64,000 nucleotides of DNA from Flavobacterium orientale (GCF_014638005.1 NZ_BMFG01000004.1:1-64000), one strand, 5' to 3'. Counted from the first letter of the stretch, positions 46,261 to 57,279 are shown. A program made the numbers and translations. Notes: a model not told the origin generated them from the sequence alone.

Positions 46261-47718
46261 ATGAATTTTACAAACAAAAGAAAACCTTTTATCCTACTAT
46301 TTTCAGCATGTATTTTACTGACACTTCTTTTTTCATGTAATGCGAATAAAACAATAAATACTTCTAAAGAAGTAGATCCTTGGCTTCAATTAGAACAAAT
46401 TTTAAAAACCATAAAAGAACCAACATTTAAAAATGCAGACTATTCCATTTTAGCGTATGGAGCTGTAGCTGATGGAAAAACCAATTGTACAGAAGCATTT
46501 AAAAAAGCAATTAAAGCTTGTACAGAAAATGGAGGAGGCAGAGTAATCGTACCGGTTGGAAAATTTTTTACAGGACCTATTCATTTAGACAATAATGTAA
46601 ACCTTCATCTGGAAGAGGGTGCAGAAATACTTTTCAGCACCAATCCAAATGATTTTTATCCGTTAGTGCACACTTCCTTTGAAGGAATGGAATTAATGAA
46701 TTATTCGCCTCTAATCTATGCAAAAAACAAAAAAAATATTGCTATTACAGGAAAAGGAATTTTAAATGGTCAAGCTGATAAAACAAATTGGTGGCCTTGG
46801 AAAGGTAAAACTTCTGAAGATTATGGTTATGTGCAAGGACAACCCTCTCAATTAGACAGTTTAAATCTTCCGGCATTGATGAAAATGGCTAATGACAATG
46901 TTCCGGTTGAAAAACGTGTTTTTGGAAACGGACATTATTTACGGTCTAATTTTATTGAGCCTTTTGAATGCCAAAACGTACTTATTAAAGATGTGAAAAT
47001 TATCAATGCTCCTTTTTGGATTATTCATCCAATAAAGTGTAACAATGTGATAGTTGATGGTGTAAATATTGACAGTCACGGACCAAACAATGATGGTTGT
47101 GATCCTGAATATTCAAAAAATGTACTGATTCAGAATTGTACTTTTAATACCGGTGATGATTGTATTGCCATAAAAGCCGGAAGAGATAACGAAGGTAGAC
47201 GAGTAGGCATTATGAGTGAAAATATTGTGGTTAGAAACTGCAAAATGATTGATGGTCATGGCGGTGTTGTGATAGGAAGTGAAATGTCTGCAGGTGTGAA
47301 AAATGTGTTTGTAGAAAATTGTTTTATGGATAGCCCGCAACTTGATAGGGCAATTCGCTTGAAAACAAATACCAAAAGAGGCGGAGTTGTAGATGGCTTG
47401 TATGTTAGAAATATTCAAGTTGGAAAGGTAAAAGAAGCCGTTCTACATATCACTATGAATTATTCGGTTTATGCCGGTCAAAGAGATGGTGATTTTATAC
47501 CAAAAATAAAAAACATCGTATTAGAAAACATCACTGTTAAAGATGGTGGTAAGTATGCCATTTTTGCCGATGGTATTGAAAGTTCTCCAATAGAAAACAT
47601 CACTTTTAAAAATGTAAAAATTGAAAATGTAAAGAAGAACTTCATGCTAAAACATGTCACAAATTTAAAATTAATAGATACCTATATTAACAATCAAAAA
47701 ATTGAACAAGCAGACTAA
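46261..47718 (+). CDS. GH28 polygalacturonase, predicted lipoprotein
   Basis: The 485-residue protein has a lipoprotein signal (lipobox LFSC at about residue 26). The right-handed beta-helix carries the GH28 catalytic set: an NND in GPNNDGCDPEYS, the DD pair in NTGDDCIAIKAG, His in GHGGVVIGSE and the RxK site in RAIRLKTN. The N-terminal ADYSILAYGAVADGKTNCTEA is the usual start of bacterial GH28. It cleaves polygalacturonate or its oligomers, likely in the periplasm or at the surface. It heads the susCD operon under the operator at 46230. Confidence 0.92.
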   Translation: MNFTNKRKPFILLFSACILLTLLFSCNANKTINTSKEVDPWLQLEQILKTIKEPTFKNADYSILAYGAVADGKTNCTEAFKKAIKACTENGGGRVIVPVGKFFTGPIHLDNNVNLHLEEGAEILFSTNPNDFYPLVHTSFEGMELMNYSPLIYAKNKKNIAITGKGILNGQADKTNWWPWKGKTSEDYGYVQGQPSQLDSLNLPALMKMANDNVPVEKRVFGNGHYLRSNFIEPFECQNVLIKDVKIINAPFWIIHPIKCNNVIVDGVNIDSHGPNNDGCDPEYSKNVLIQNCTFNTGDDCIAIKAGRDNEGRRVGIMSENIVVRNCKMIDGHGGVVIGSEMSAGVKNVFVENCFMDSPQLDRAIRLKTNTKRGGVVDGLYVRNIQVGKVKEAVLHITMNYSVYAGQRDGDFIPKIKNIVLENITVKDGGKYAIFADGIESSPIENITFKNVKIENVKKNFMLKHVTNLKLIDTYINNQKIEQAD

Positions 47719-47757
47719 AGAACAAACTAACCCAATTAAAAATTAATCAAACAAATC

Positions 47758-50700
47758 ATGAAAGTAAAATTAGTACTTACGAATAGCATAAGAATTGCTT
47801 CGCTACTATTCGTGTTTTCAATCTTTTTTTCGGCAGCTTCAGTAGTTGCCCAAAATGTGGTTGAAATTTCCGGAACCGTAGTTGATTCCGGTGACAAAAT
47901 ATCAATTCCGGGAGTTAACATTATTGAAAAAGGAACATCAAATGGAGTCTCAACAGATTTTGATGGAGCTTTTTCATTTAAAGTAAAATCAGCCAATTCA
48001 ATAATTGTTGTGAGTTATATTGGTTATAAAACACAAGAAATAGAATTGAAAGGGCGAACAAAATTAACCATAGAATTGGTTGAGGATCAACAAGCTCTGG
48101 AGGAAGTAGTTTTAGTTGGATACGGTTCGGTAAGAAAAAAAGATTTAACAGGAGCTGTTTCTGTACTTTCCGGTCAAGATATTGAAAGACAACCGATAGC
48201 AAATGTGGGTGAAGCTCTAACAGGTCGTTTAGCGGGAGTTCAAGTGACCTCTTCAGAAGGTTCGCCTGATTCTGACATTAACATTAGAATTAGAGGAGGA
48301 GGTTCTTTAACACAAGATGCTTCACCTTTACTAATTGTTGATGGTTTTCCGGTGAATAGTATAAATGAAATTGCACCTTCAGATATTGAGAATGTTACTG
48401 TATTAAAAGATGCATCATCTACCGCTATTTATGGTGCCAGAGGTGCTTATGGTGTAATTTTAATTACAACAAAAAGTGGTAAATCAGGTGAAAAAGTGAG
48501 TGTAACTTATAATATGTTTACCGGATTTAAAAGAATTGCAAATACAATAGATGTTCTTAAACCGGCTGATTTTGCAAAGTGGCAATATGAATATGCTTTA
48601 CTTGAAGATGACTTACCTTCATATGAAGACTTTTTTGGAAGTTATAGTGAAATTGGTCAATATGATAACGCACCAAATACGAATTGGCAAAAAGAAATAT
48701 ATGGTCGCAACGGTGCTGTTGAAAGTCACAACATTGGAATTAGAGGCGGTTCAGAAAAACTAAACTACAACTTTAACTTTGTAAGATTTACAGACCAGAC
48801 CATTATGGTGGGTTCTAATTTTAGAAGAGATAATATTTCCATGAACTTGAAAAATAAAGTTAATGAAAAAATTGAACTTAATTTCACATTTCGTTACTCT
48901 AATTCAGTAATTAAAGGTGGAGGGGCCAACGAACAACGTGAATTTTCATCATCTGCAGATGCTCGTTTAAGACATAGTATTGGTTATTCTCCAATTCCAA
49001 TTCCGGGTCTGACTGATGATGATACTGATGAGGCCGTTGCCGGATATCTAGTAAATCCATTCTTAGCAGTAGCCGATAATGATCGTTTACAAGAAAGAAG
49101 AAATTATAACATGCTGGGTGGTATTACATACAAAATCACTAAAGAACTACAATTTAGATCCGATGTTGGTTTAGATTACTTCAAAAACGATGACTACCGT
49201 TTTTATGGACGCTCAACATTTTATGTACGAAACATTCCTGCGGCGGAAAACCAAGGTTTACCTTCTTTATTGATGAGTAATCGTAATGATAATCGATTTA
49301 GAAATGCAAATACGCTTAATTATGATTTTAAAAAAATATTGAGTCCTGACCATAAATTAAAATTATTATTGGGTCAAGAAACGATTATATATAAATCAAA
49401 TAATTTACAAACTGTTATCCACGGTTACCCTGACTTCTTTACTTTTAATAATGCAATAAACTTAACTACTTTAGGTACACCACAATCAGTTAATAATTTC
49501 AACAATCCTGAAGATAATTTAATGTCCTTTTTTGGACGTGTTAATTATGATTTAAAAGATAAGTACTTATTTACTGCAACATTCAGAGCGGATGGTTCAA
49601 GTAAATTTCTTGGAGACAACAAATGGGGCTATTTCCCTTCAGCGGCTGTTGCATGGAAAATCAATGAAGAAAATTTTTTAAAAGATGTTTCATGGTTGGA
49701 TGCACTTAAAATAAGATTTAGTTACGGGCAAGCAGGAAATAACAATATTCCTACCGGTCAAACCATACAAAATTTCCTTTCTACAAATTCTACTTGGATA
49801 AGTGGTGTAGATAATTTTTGGGCACCTTCAAATGTATTGGCTAACCCCGATTTAAAATGGGAAACTATGATTTCTCAAAATTTAGGTTTAGATTTTGAAT
49901 TATACGACCGTCGTATTAGTGGTTCTTTTGAATTGTATAAAAATATCACTAAAGATTTATTAATCAATTTCCTAATACCGGGTTCAGGTTATAATTCTCA
50001 GTTCAGAAATATGGGAGAAACTCAAAACATGGGTCTTGAAGCTTCTTTAAATCTTGATGCCATTAGAAAAGAAAATTACGGATTGAGTTTTGGATTCAAC
50101 ATTGGAATGAATAAAAACAGAATTAATTCAACCGGTACATTAGGTGATTTTGGAGTTCCAACCAACTGGGCTTCAACCGCCATTGGTAATGATTTTGCTG
50201 TACAAGTAGGTCAACCTATTGGTTTAATGTTGGGTTATAGAAATGATGGTCGTTATGAAGTATCCGATTTTGATTATAACGATGGTGTCTACACCTTAAA
50301 ACCGGAAGTAGCTAATGCATCAACAATTGTTGGGCCTGTTAGACCGGGATCTATGAAATTAAAAGATCTTAATGGAGATGGCGTCGTTAATGGTGAAGAT
50401 GTTACTGTTATTGGTAATGCCAACCCAACAAGTACCGGTGGTTTTACTATTAATGCAAATGCCTATAATTTTGATTTATCAGCGGCTTTCAACTGGAGCT
50501 ATGGAAATGATATATACAATGCCGGTAAAATTGAACATAATACCGCAACAATTACATCTCCTGATGGACAATATAGAAATTTAACAACAACAATGGCAGA
50601 TGGTAACAGATGGACAAATTTAGACCCTGTTAGTGGTCAATTAGTAACTGACCCTACGGCATTAGCAGCGTTAAACGCTACTACTTCTTTATGGTCTCCT

Positions 50701-50988
50701 TATATGCCAAGATATGTTATGACTGACTGGGCTGTTGAAGACGGATCATTTTTGAGGCTTAACACGCTTACATTGGGTTATTCATTACCGGAATCGATTA
50801 TTTCAAAAACTAAAATATCCAGATTGAGAATATATGCAACTGCAAATAACGTATTCATATTAACCAATTATTCAGGATTAGATCCTGAAGTTTCAACCCG
50901 AAGAGCATCACCATTAACACCGGGTGTAGATTATTCACCTTATCCAAGAAATAGACAATTTGTACTAGGATTAAACGTAAACTTTTAA
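47758..50988 (+). CDS. SusC-family TonB-dependent outer membrane transporter
   Basis: The 1076-residue protein has a signal peptide (to SVVAQ, residue ~32) and a carboxypeptidase-D-like domain (GTVVDSGDKISIPGVNII, IVVSYIGYKTQEIEL). The region around LEEVVLVGYGSVRKKDLTGAV is the TonB box and family signature. A plug (LLIVDGFPVNSINEIAPSDI) and a 22-strand barrel ending in RQFVLGLNVNF follow. It imports pectin-derived oligogalacturonides with its SusD partner, as inferred from neighbours. Confidence 0.95.
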   Translation: MKVKLVLTNSIRIASLLFVFSIFFSAASVVAQNVVEISGTVVDSGDKISIPGVNIIEKGTSNGVSTDFDGAFSFKVKSANSIIVVSYIGYKTQEIELKGRTKLTIELVEDQQALEEVVLVGYGSVRKKDLTGAVSVLSGQDIERQPIANVGEALTGRLAGVQVTSSEGSPDSDINIRIRGGGSLTQDASPLLIVDGFPVNSINEIAPSDIENVTVLKDASSTAIYGARGAYGVILITTKSGKSGEKVSVTYNMFTGFKRIANTIDVLKPADFAKWQYEYALLEDDLPSYEDFFGSYSEIGQYDNAPNTNWQKEIYGRNGAVESHNIGIRGGSEKLNYNFNFVRFTDQTIMVGSNFRRDNISMNLKNKVNEKIELNFTFRYSNSVIKGGGANEQREFSSSADARLRHSIGYSPIPIPGLTDDDTDEAVAGYLVNPFLAVADNDRLQERRNYNMLGGITYKITKELQFRSDVGLDYFKNDDYRFYGRSTFYVRNIPAAENQGLPSLLMSNRNDNRFRNANTLNYDFKKILSPDHKLKLLLGQETIIYKSNNLQTVIHGYPDFFTFNNAINLTTLGTPQSVNNFNNPEDNLMSFFGRVNYDLKDKYLFTATFRADGSSKFLGDNKWGYFPSAAVAWKINEENFLKDVSWLDALKIRFSYGQAGNNNIPTGQTIQNFLSTNSTWISGVDNFWAPSNVLANPDLKWETMISQNLGLDFELYDRRISGSFELYKNITKDLLINFLIPGSGYNSQFRNMGETQNMGLEASLNLDAIRKENYGLSFGFNIGMNKNRINSTGTLGDFGVPTNWASTAIGNDFAVQVGQPIGLMLGYRNDGRYEVSDFDYNDGVYTLKPEVANASTIVGPVRPGSMKLKDLNGDGVVNGEDVTVIGNANPTSTGGFTINANAYNFDLSAAFNWSYGNDIYNAGKIEHNTATITSPDGQYRNLTTTMADGNRWTNLDPVSGQLVTDPTALAALNATTSLWSPYMPRYVMTDWAVEDGSFLRLNTLTLGYSLPESIISKTKISRLRIYATANNVFILTNYSGLDPEVSTRRASPLTPGVDYSPYPRNRQFVLGLNVNF

Positions 50989-51004
50989 ATAAAAAAATAG
51001 TATT

Positions 51005-52783
51005 ATGAAAAATAAATTAATAACCTCAGGACTATTCTTCCTATTGCTTTTGGTTTCCTGTAATGATGATTTTTTAGAATCTCAAACGAAATCAACTTTA
51101 GATGAATCAGTGATTTTTTCAACACCGGGCTTAGCTGAAGGTGCTGTTAATGGAATAAAAATTCCTTTTGGTGAAACCAATTCATACAGAGGTAGATTTT
51201 TACCTTGGTATGGTTTAAATACCGATACAGAATGGTACAACTCAAATGAAACAACCTCAAATGACAATCCGGATTTGTGTGTGTATGACGCAAAACCAAT
51301 CAACAGTCAAATGAACACAAATAATAATGCCTGGGCAATGATGTATTCAGGTATTGAACGTGCTAACATTTGTATTAGAGGTCTTCGTACCTATGGTAAC
51401 CCTACTGCAAATGAAGAAATGGGTTATTTATTGGGTGAAGCTCTTACTTTAAGGGCGGTATATTATGCTGATTTATTAAAAGCTTGGGGAGATGTTCCCG
51501 CACGTTTTGAACCTGTAAATACTAATACTATTTATATTCCTAAATCGAATAGAGATATCATTTATAAACAATTGATTCAAGATTTAGAAGAGGCTGCTAC
51601 TTTAGTAGCTTGGCCAAATGAAATTGCTAAAACAACTAGTGTTGAACGTGTAAACAAAGCATTTGTAAAAGGTTTACGTGCCCGATTAGCTTTAGCAGCA
51701 AGTGGATTTCAACAATATCCTGATGGAATTAGAAGAAGTAATGACCCTGATCTTTCAGTAGCTACTATGTATGCAATTGCACTTAACGAGTGTAGATCTG
51801 TTATTCAAAGTGGAACTGCCCATCTGGAGCCTTCTTTTGAAACTTTGTGGAGAAAATACAACCAAGATGTAACTACTGCAGGTGGTGAATCTTTATGGGA
51901 ATTACCTTTTGCTGACGGTAGAGGAAGAATGTTGTTTACGTTTGCAGTAAGACATACTAATAACAATCAACATCATGCCAATGGTAGTAATAGAGGCGGA
52001 CAAGCTGGGCCGCTACCTTATGTTTTTTATGATTATGATGAGGCAGACAGTAGAAGAGATGTCACTTGTGTTCCGTATAGATATGGTCCTGCAGTTAATG
52101 GCTTTGCAAAACAACAATTAGGTGCTTTCAACTTGTGGTATTTTGGTAAATACCGTTATGAGTGGATGTCGCGTTTTGTAACATCAACAAATGATGATGG
52201 TGTTAACAAAATGTACATGCGTTATGCTGAAATTTTAATGATGGCTGCTGAAGCAGCAAATGAATTAGAAGGTCCTGCATCTGCTGCTATATATTTAAAA
52301 GAAATTCGAATGAGAGCTTTCCCACCACAAGATCATCCAATAAAAGTGGATAATTATGTGAACGGATTAACTAGCAAAGCAGCAATGTTTAACGCGATTG
52401 TTGAAGAGCACAAATTTGAATTTACAGGAGAAATGGAACGTAAACAAGCATTAATTCGATGGAATTTATTAGCCTCTAATATTGATGCGGCAAAAGAAAA
52501 ATTATTCCGTTTAAGAGACAGAACCGGAGAATATGCAGATGTTCCAACGGTATTATATTTTAAATATGCTGAAGACAATGAAACATTAATTATTCACGGA
52601 TTAAATAGAGGTGAAGATACTAGTCCTGGTGCAGAGTATACCTCATTCACTTGGAGTGCAATCACAGATTCAAAAATTAATGCAATTTATAGATTGAATC
52701 CTGATACAAGACAATTTTGGCCAATTTGGCAAGTGTTTCTTGATGGAAGTAATGGGGCTTTAGTTAATGATTACGGCTATTAA
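51005..52783 (+). CDS. SusD-family surface glycan-binding lipoprotein
   Basis: The 592-residue protein has the lipobox LVSC at Cys19, followed by NDD, an acidic stretch like the Bacteroidota surface-export signal. A tetratricopeptide-like helical scaffold follows (MMYSGIERANICIRGL, EALTLRAVYYADLLKAWGDVP, YAEILMMAAEAANELEG). It caps the SusC channel and presents oligogalacturonides. It starts 16 bases after susC and is followed by a strong terminator. Confidence 0.95.
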   Translation: MKNKLITSGLFFLLLLVSCNDDFLESQTKSTLDESVIFSTPGLAEGAVNGIKIPFGETNSYRGRFLPWYGLNTDTEWYNSNETTSNDNPDLCVYDAKPINSQMNTNNNAWAMMYSGIERANICIRGLRTYGNPTANEEMGYLLGEALTLRAVYYADLLKAWGDVPARFEPVNTNTIYIPKSNRDIIYKQLIQDLEEAATLVAWPNEIAKTTSVERVNKAFVKGLRARLALAASGFQQYPDGIRRSNDPDLSVATMYAIALNECRSVIQSGTAHLEPSFETLWRKYNQDVTTAGGESLWELPFADGRGRMLFTFAVRHTNNNQHHANGSNRGGQAGPLPYVFYDYDEADSRRDVTCVPYRYGPAVNGFAKQQLGAFNLWYFGKYRYEWMSRFVTSTNDDGVNKMYMRYAEILMMAAEAANELEGPASAAIYLKEIRMRAFPPQDHPIKVDNYVNGLTSKAAMFNAIVEEHKFEFTGEMERKQALIRWNLLASNIDAAKEKLFRLRDRTGEYADVPTVLYFKYAEDNETLIIHGLNRGEDTSPGAEYTSFTWSAITDSKINAIYRLNPDTRQFWPIWQVFLDGSNGALVNDYGY

Positions 52784-52815
52784 TTACATCTAAAATAATT
52801 AATAACTATAAACTT

Positions 52816-52853
52816 AAAACTCATCATTTTAGAAATCAAATTGATGAGTTTTT
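52816..52853 (+). terminator. Rho-independent terminator after susD
   Basis: AAAACTCATCA pairs with TGATGAGTTTT across a 15-base loop, followed by a T run. It separates the GH28-SusCD unit from the pectate lyase/esterase unit. Confidence 0.8.
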
Positions 52854-52921
52854 AGTTATAACATAGATGGTTCTTTGCATCAATTTATAGATCGAATCTA
52901 TTCTTTTTAAAAATTTTAATT

Positions 52922-54001
52922 ATGAAAAAACATACTAAGTATATCGCAATTGCATTTATACTATTTTCTTCCTTTATTTATGCCCAAGACAAAAAAATTA
53001 CTTGGAAAAGTATAACTGAAATTAAAGACGAAAGTTGGTTTGAAACAGAAGAAGCAAAGAAAATTGCAGATAATGTTCTTTTATATCAAAGAGATAATGG
53101 GGGATGGCCTAAAAATGTTGAAATGCAAAATGAGCTTTCTGCCAAAGAAAAACAAAACCTTCTTACGTTAAAATCAGACCCAGCGGGTTGTACAATTGAC
53201 AATGGAGCCACTTGTCAGGAATTACTATATTTATCAAAAGTCTATAAAAAATTTCCGGAAGAAAAGTATAAAACTGCTTTCTTGAAAGGTTTGTTATACC
53301 TGATTTCTGCACAGTATAAAAATGGCGGTTGGCCGCAGTTTTATCCTTTAAAGGATGGCTATTATACACATATTACTTATAACGATAATGCCATGGTGAA
53401 TGTCTTGAATTTATTTAAAGAAATAAAAGATAAAACAGGTTATTATTCGATAGAGGTACCCAATGATATCACAAAACGAATTTCAGTTTCTTTTAATAAT
53501 GGAATTCAATGCATTTTAAAAACACAGTACCAACAAAATGGTGTCCTTACAGCCTGGTGTGCCCAACATGACAGAGAAACTTTAGCACCTGCCAAAGCCA
53601 GAGATTATGAATTACCTTCTCTGAGTGGAAAAGAATCGGCAAAAATTGTGTTGCTTTTGATGTCAATTGAAAAACCTTCAAAAGAAGTGATAGAGGCAGT
53701 TGAAGCTGCCGTAGCTTGGTTTGACAAAACCAAAATTGAAGGGATCAAAATTGAAACGGTTCCAACAAGTAAAGGAAATCAAACCGATAGAGTAGTAGTT
53801 GAAAGTCCGGATGCAGAGCCTTTGTGGGCAAGATTCATGGAGTTAAAAGACAACAAACCTTTTTTCTGTGACAGAAACGGGAAGAAAAAATATACCATCG
53901 CAGAAATCAGTCACGAACGAAGAAATGGCTATGGTTGGTATACCAACGAACCTAAAGAAGTTTTGAAGCGATATAACCAATGGAAAAAATCTTTAGAATA
54001 A
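52922..54001 (+). CDS. PL10 pectate lyase
   Basis: The 359-residue secreted protein has a signal peptide ending FIYAQ (residue ~21). The alpha/alpha toroid shows the PL10 motifs: YQRDNGGWPKNVEM, DNGATCQELLYLSKVY with the catalytic aspartate region, YKNGGWPQFYP, TAWCAQHD and YELPSLSGKES with RRNGYGWY at the end. It cleaves polygalacturonate by Ca-dependent beta-elimination to unsaturated oligomers. A possible own promoter lies at 52875-52906 (TTG, 21 bases, TATTCTTT). No T9SS tail, so it is probably periplasmic. Confidence 0.92.
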   Translation: MKKHTKYIAIAFILFSSFIYAQDKKITWKSITEIKDESWFETEEAKKIADNVLLYQRDNGGWPKNVEMQNELSAKEKQNLLTLKSDPAGCTIDNGATCQELLYLSKVYKKFPEEKYKTAFLKGLLYLISAQYKNGGWPQFYPLKDGYYTHITYNDNAMVNVLNLFKEIKDKTGYYSIEVPNDITKRISVSFNNGIQCILKTQYQQNGVLTAWCAQHDRETLAPAKARDYELPSLSGKESAKIVLLLMSIEKPSKEVIEAVEAAVAWFDKTKIEGIKIETVPTSKGNQTDRVVVESPDAEPLWARFMELKDNKPFFCDRNGKKKYTIAEISHERRNGYGWYTNEPKEVLKRYNQWKKSLE

Positions 54002-54023
54002 ACAAACTATTCAAAAAAAAATC

Positions 54024-57000
54024 ATGATAAAAAAAATACAATTTATAGTGCTTTTTTGTGTGTTTTACACAACGGCAACTTTTTCGCAATCCACAGATGT
54101 TTGGGATTTTGGTTCCACACAATTGGATAATACGCTACACAACAATCGGTTGAATGAAGCCATTATCAATTCTTGGTATGATGCTTCAATTACTCCTGGA
54201 AGTGTTGCTACTACTAACACCATGCCTGTCAGTTTTATTTCCGGGCCATTAACGTGGGTGGGTGCCGCTAGTGATCGGTTGCGTTCAACCAATACGGCTA
54301 TTACCCGATATGATAATAATGTGGCAAGTGTGGCATCCCACAATGGTCGTGTATATTGTAATGGAAACGCCGGGCTTTCAAACGGTTCTCCTACGTCGCG
54401 GTATTTTATTTTAAACGTAAATGAAGATGACGAAGTAACGATCATCGCCAGAGGTGATACTGCCGGTTTGCTAAGTTTTGTATACCAATCAAATCCAACT
54501 TTACAAACCGATACTTTTCCAATTACTGCTACAGCGGGAAGTGTGACTGAAGTAAAATTTGTGGCAAAATATACCGGAAATTATCTTTTTTATGACACCA
54601 CTTCAAAAGTAAGTTTCTATAGGATATATAGAAAAGATGCCGTTTATACTTCGGTTACCGGAGCTATAGATGTTTCTCAAGCTGCTGGAATTACCGATGG
54701 TTATTCGATTGTATTCACCAATGAAGCCGGAAAATCTTGGACGGCTCAAATTAATGCTGGTGTTTATAGTGTGAATGTACCTGTGGGTTATTCGTATACC
54801 ATTAGCTTGCTTAACGCCAGCGGTTATATTATCAGTAGTGGTGATAGTTTTGATACAACTGGTGTTACTACGCCAACAGTAAATCATCCGATTGCTATTG
54901 CTGCAGTAAGTTTATATACGGTAACCGGAACTATTACCGGTTTAGGAACGTCCATTTCTAATCTGAATTTGAACTTTGTACCAAACCCTTCCAGTGGTTC
55001 TTTGTATGTTCCCTCTCCTATAGTTAATACTGCAAATGCTACTTATTCGGTTCAATTAGAACCAAATGTTCAATACACAATTAGTGGTAGTGGTGTTAAT
55101 GATTATGAAATAGTGGAAAATACGTTGACTATTCCAGCTGAAAACACAACACATGCTATAGCTTTTTCCTCAAAACCGGTTCATTCGGTTACTATGAATA
55201 TTTCGGGTTTAAATGCCACTCAAGCAAGTAATCTGCAATTGATTTTTACAAATTTAAATGAGAGTGGTTATGTGTATGAATTCAATAATGTAGCTTCAAT
55301 TGCTTTGCGAAACGGAACGTATGGAGTTTCATTTAATGGCTTAGATAATCATCCGGTTGAATTAGGTTTGGTTTCTAACTTAGTAGTCAATAACAATCCC
55401 GTAACTAAATCATTGGAATTTCAACCCGTAACTGTTTGGTCTTTTAATGACAAAGTGATCAACTCAACCACGACAGCTTTTTATAAAGGGATGCAATTAA
55501 ACGGACAAATAACCACGGTAGTGGCTTCCGGACATTTAACGGCTAAAACAGGAGCAACGCTTTTAGTGCCTATCAATCCCGGATTTAAAGTGGTTGTTTC
55601 TTATTATTACACGGCTAACTTTTCTATTGAAGGGGGAGCAACAATTACTACAGCTACAAACAGTACATCAATTGTTGAAAATGTTGAATATTCATATACC
55701 GGAAACACTCCGGGATTTGTAACCATCACAGTGGGAGGTCTCGCTTCATTAACCACCTATTTTACTGAAATAAAAGTGGTGCCAAATGTTGCTTATAGTC
55801 AGAGTATTACAGTGGGAACGGATAAAGACTATCAAACGATTAACGAAGCTTTATTAGCGGTATCCTACATGGTTAGATCAGCTACAGATCGAGTGACCAT
55901 TCTGATTGACTCAGGAAATTATGAAGAAATGCTGGTGATTGACCAACCCAATATCACCTTAAAAAATGCAGCTACAACACCTAATACAAATCTGGTTAAC
56001 GGTGGCGTGAATATTACCGAAGGTGCCGTTAGAGTAACTTCGTATTACGGTCATGGCTACCATTATTATAGTATGGGAAGTAATCAAAAATGGAACCAAG
56101 ACGTGCTGAATGTCAATATGGCTAATGGAAATTATTCGCATACTAATGCCGGTGCAGGAACAACAAATGGTTCCTATTGGAATGCTACTGTGGTGGTACG
56201 AGCAAATGGTTTTGAAGCAGAAGGAATTATTTTTGAAAATTCATTCAACCAATATATTTCTACAAAAGAGTCACAAGATGTTGTTGTGGCTTGGTCTTCA
56301 GGAAGTCCGGGTGTCAGACCAATTAATTACGGAAACACAAGTGTTCAAAATAAAACTTTTGTTGAAAGAGCGGCTGCTATTGCTATTGCAAACAATATTG
56401 ACAAAGTCATTTTAAACAAGTGCAGAGTAGTGGGACGACAAGATTCCTTTTTTGGAGGTACAGGTTCCCGAGTGGTTGTTTACAAAGGGGATGTAATGGG
56501 TGCTGTTGACTTTATTTTTGGTGGAATGGACGCTGTTTTTTATAAAACCAATTTGGTGATGAATACCAGTGATCAATCTAGTGATTTGTCTTATATCACG
56601 GCTGCTCAACAATCATCAGGAAGAGGATTCTTACTATACGAATGTATGATTACTACCGCTCAACCTCTAATCGAAACCGCCTCTGTGTATCGTTCAAAAC
56701 CGGGTTATTTTGGCAGACCTTGGCAAGCCAATACCAGTGAAGTTGTTTTTTACAACACTACTATTGAAACTTCAAATTATCCCGGGTTTATAGATCAATC
56801 CTTAATCATGCCGTTAGGTTGGTTGAGCACACTTGGTGGCACCTCAAGCGGTATGTATGAAATTGGTACTATTGAAAATTCAGGGGTAAACAACATTCCT
56901 TTTAGAGCAAGTTGGGCAACTACGTTAACAACGCCTGTGTTGAATGACGGAACAGCAATTACTACTTTTAATTTTACAAAAGGTAATGATAATTGGGACC

Positions 57001-57266
57001 CACTTCCTTCATTAATAAACAATGATACGTTGAGTAGCAATGATTTTAATCCGCAATCTTCTGTAAAAGTATTTTCAGCTAATAAAGATATTTATATAAA
57101 CAATGTAAATGGAACCACAACGGTTACTGTTTATGCTTTAAGTGGTGCAAAAGTAAAATCATTTGTAACCAATGAAGATGTAAAATTCAACATGACTCCT
57201 GGTCTTTGGATAGTAAATGTTCAAGCTCAAGATGGTTCAAAATCAATTAAAGTAATAACAAACTAA
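54024..57266 (+). CDS. Modular CE8 pectinesterase with T9SS sorting tail
   Basis: The 1080-residue secreted protein has a signal ending TATFSQ (residue ~22). An N-terminal VWDFG domain (~25-205) is followed by a run of beta modules (~205-435), a second VWSFND domain (~437-585) and the CE8 domain (~590-990). Catalytic motifs are GRQDSFFGG (~800), GAVDFIFGG (~829) and GRPWQ (~900). The last ~75 residues (VTVYALSGAKVKSF, FNMTPGLWIVNVQ) form a T9SS type A sorting domain. The enzyme removes methyl groups from pectin outside the cell, making it accessible to the lyases. Confidence 0.92.
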   Translation: MIKKIQFIVLFCVFYTTATFSQSTDVWDFGSTQLDNTLHNNRLNEAIINSWYDASITPGSVATTNTMPVSFISGPLTWVGAASDRLRSTNTAITRYDNNVASVASHNGRVYCNGNAGLSNGSPTSRYFILNVNEDDEVTIIARGDTAGLLSFVYQSNPTLQTDTFPITATAGSVTEVKFVAKYTGNYLFYDTTSKVSFYRIYRKDAVYTSVTGAIDVSQAAGITDGYSIVFTNEAGKSWTAQINAGVYSVNVPVGYSYTISLLNASGYIISSGDSFDTTGVTTPTVNHPIAIAAVSLYTVTGTITGLGTSISNLNLNFVPNPSSGSLYVPSPIVNTANATYSVQLEPNVQYTISGSGVNDYEIVENTLTIPAENTTHAIAFSSKPVHSVTMNISGLNATQASNLQLIFTNLNESGYVYEFNNVASIALRNGTYGVSFNGLDNHPVELGLVSNLVVNNNPVTKSLEFQPVTVWSFNDKVINSTTTAFYKGMQLNGQITTVVASGHLTAKTGATLLVPINPGFKVVVSYYYTANFSIEGGATITTATNSTSIVENVEYSYTGNTPGFVTITVGGLASLTTYFTEIKVVPNVAYSQSITVGTDKDYQTINEALLAVSYMVRSATDRVTILIDSGNYEEMLVIDQPNITLKNAATTPNTNLVNGGVNITEGAVRVTSYYGHGYHYYSMGSNQKWNQDVLNVNMANGNYSHTNAGAGTTNGSYWNATVVVRANGFEAEGIIFENSFNQYISTKESQDVVVAWSSGSPGVRPINYGNTSVQNKTFVERAAAIAIANNIDKVILNKCRVVGRQDSFFGGTGSRVVVYKGDVMGAVDFIFGGMDAVFYKTNLVMNTSDQSSDLSYITAAQQSSGRGFLLYECMITTAQPLIETASVYRSKPGYFGRPWQANTSEVVFYNTTIETSNYPGFIDQSLIMPLGWLSTLGGTSSGMYEIGTIENSGVNNIPFRASWATTLTTPVLNDGTAITTFNFTKGNDNWDPLPSLINNDTLSSNDFNPQSSVKVFSANKDIYINNVNGTTTVTVYALSGAKVKSFVTNEDVKFNMTPGLWIVNVQAQDGSKSIKVITN

Positions 57267-57279
57267 AAAATTATAGGCT

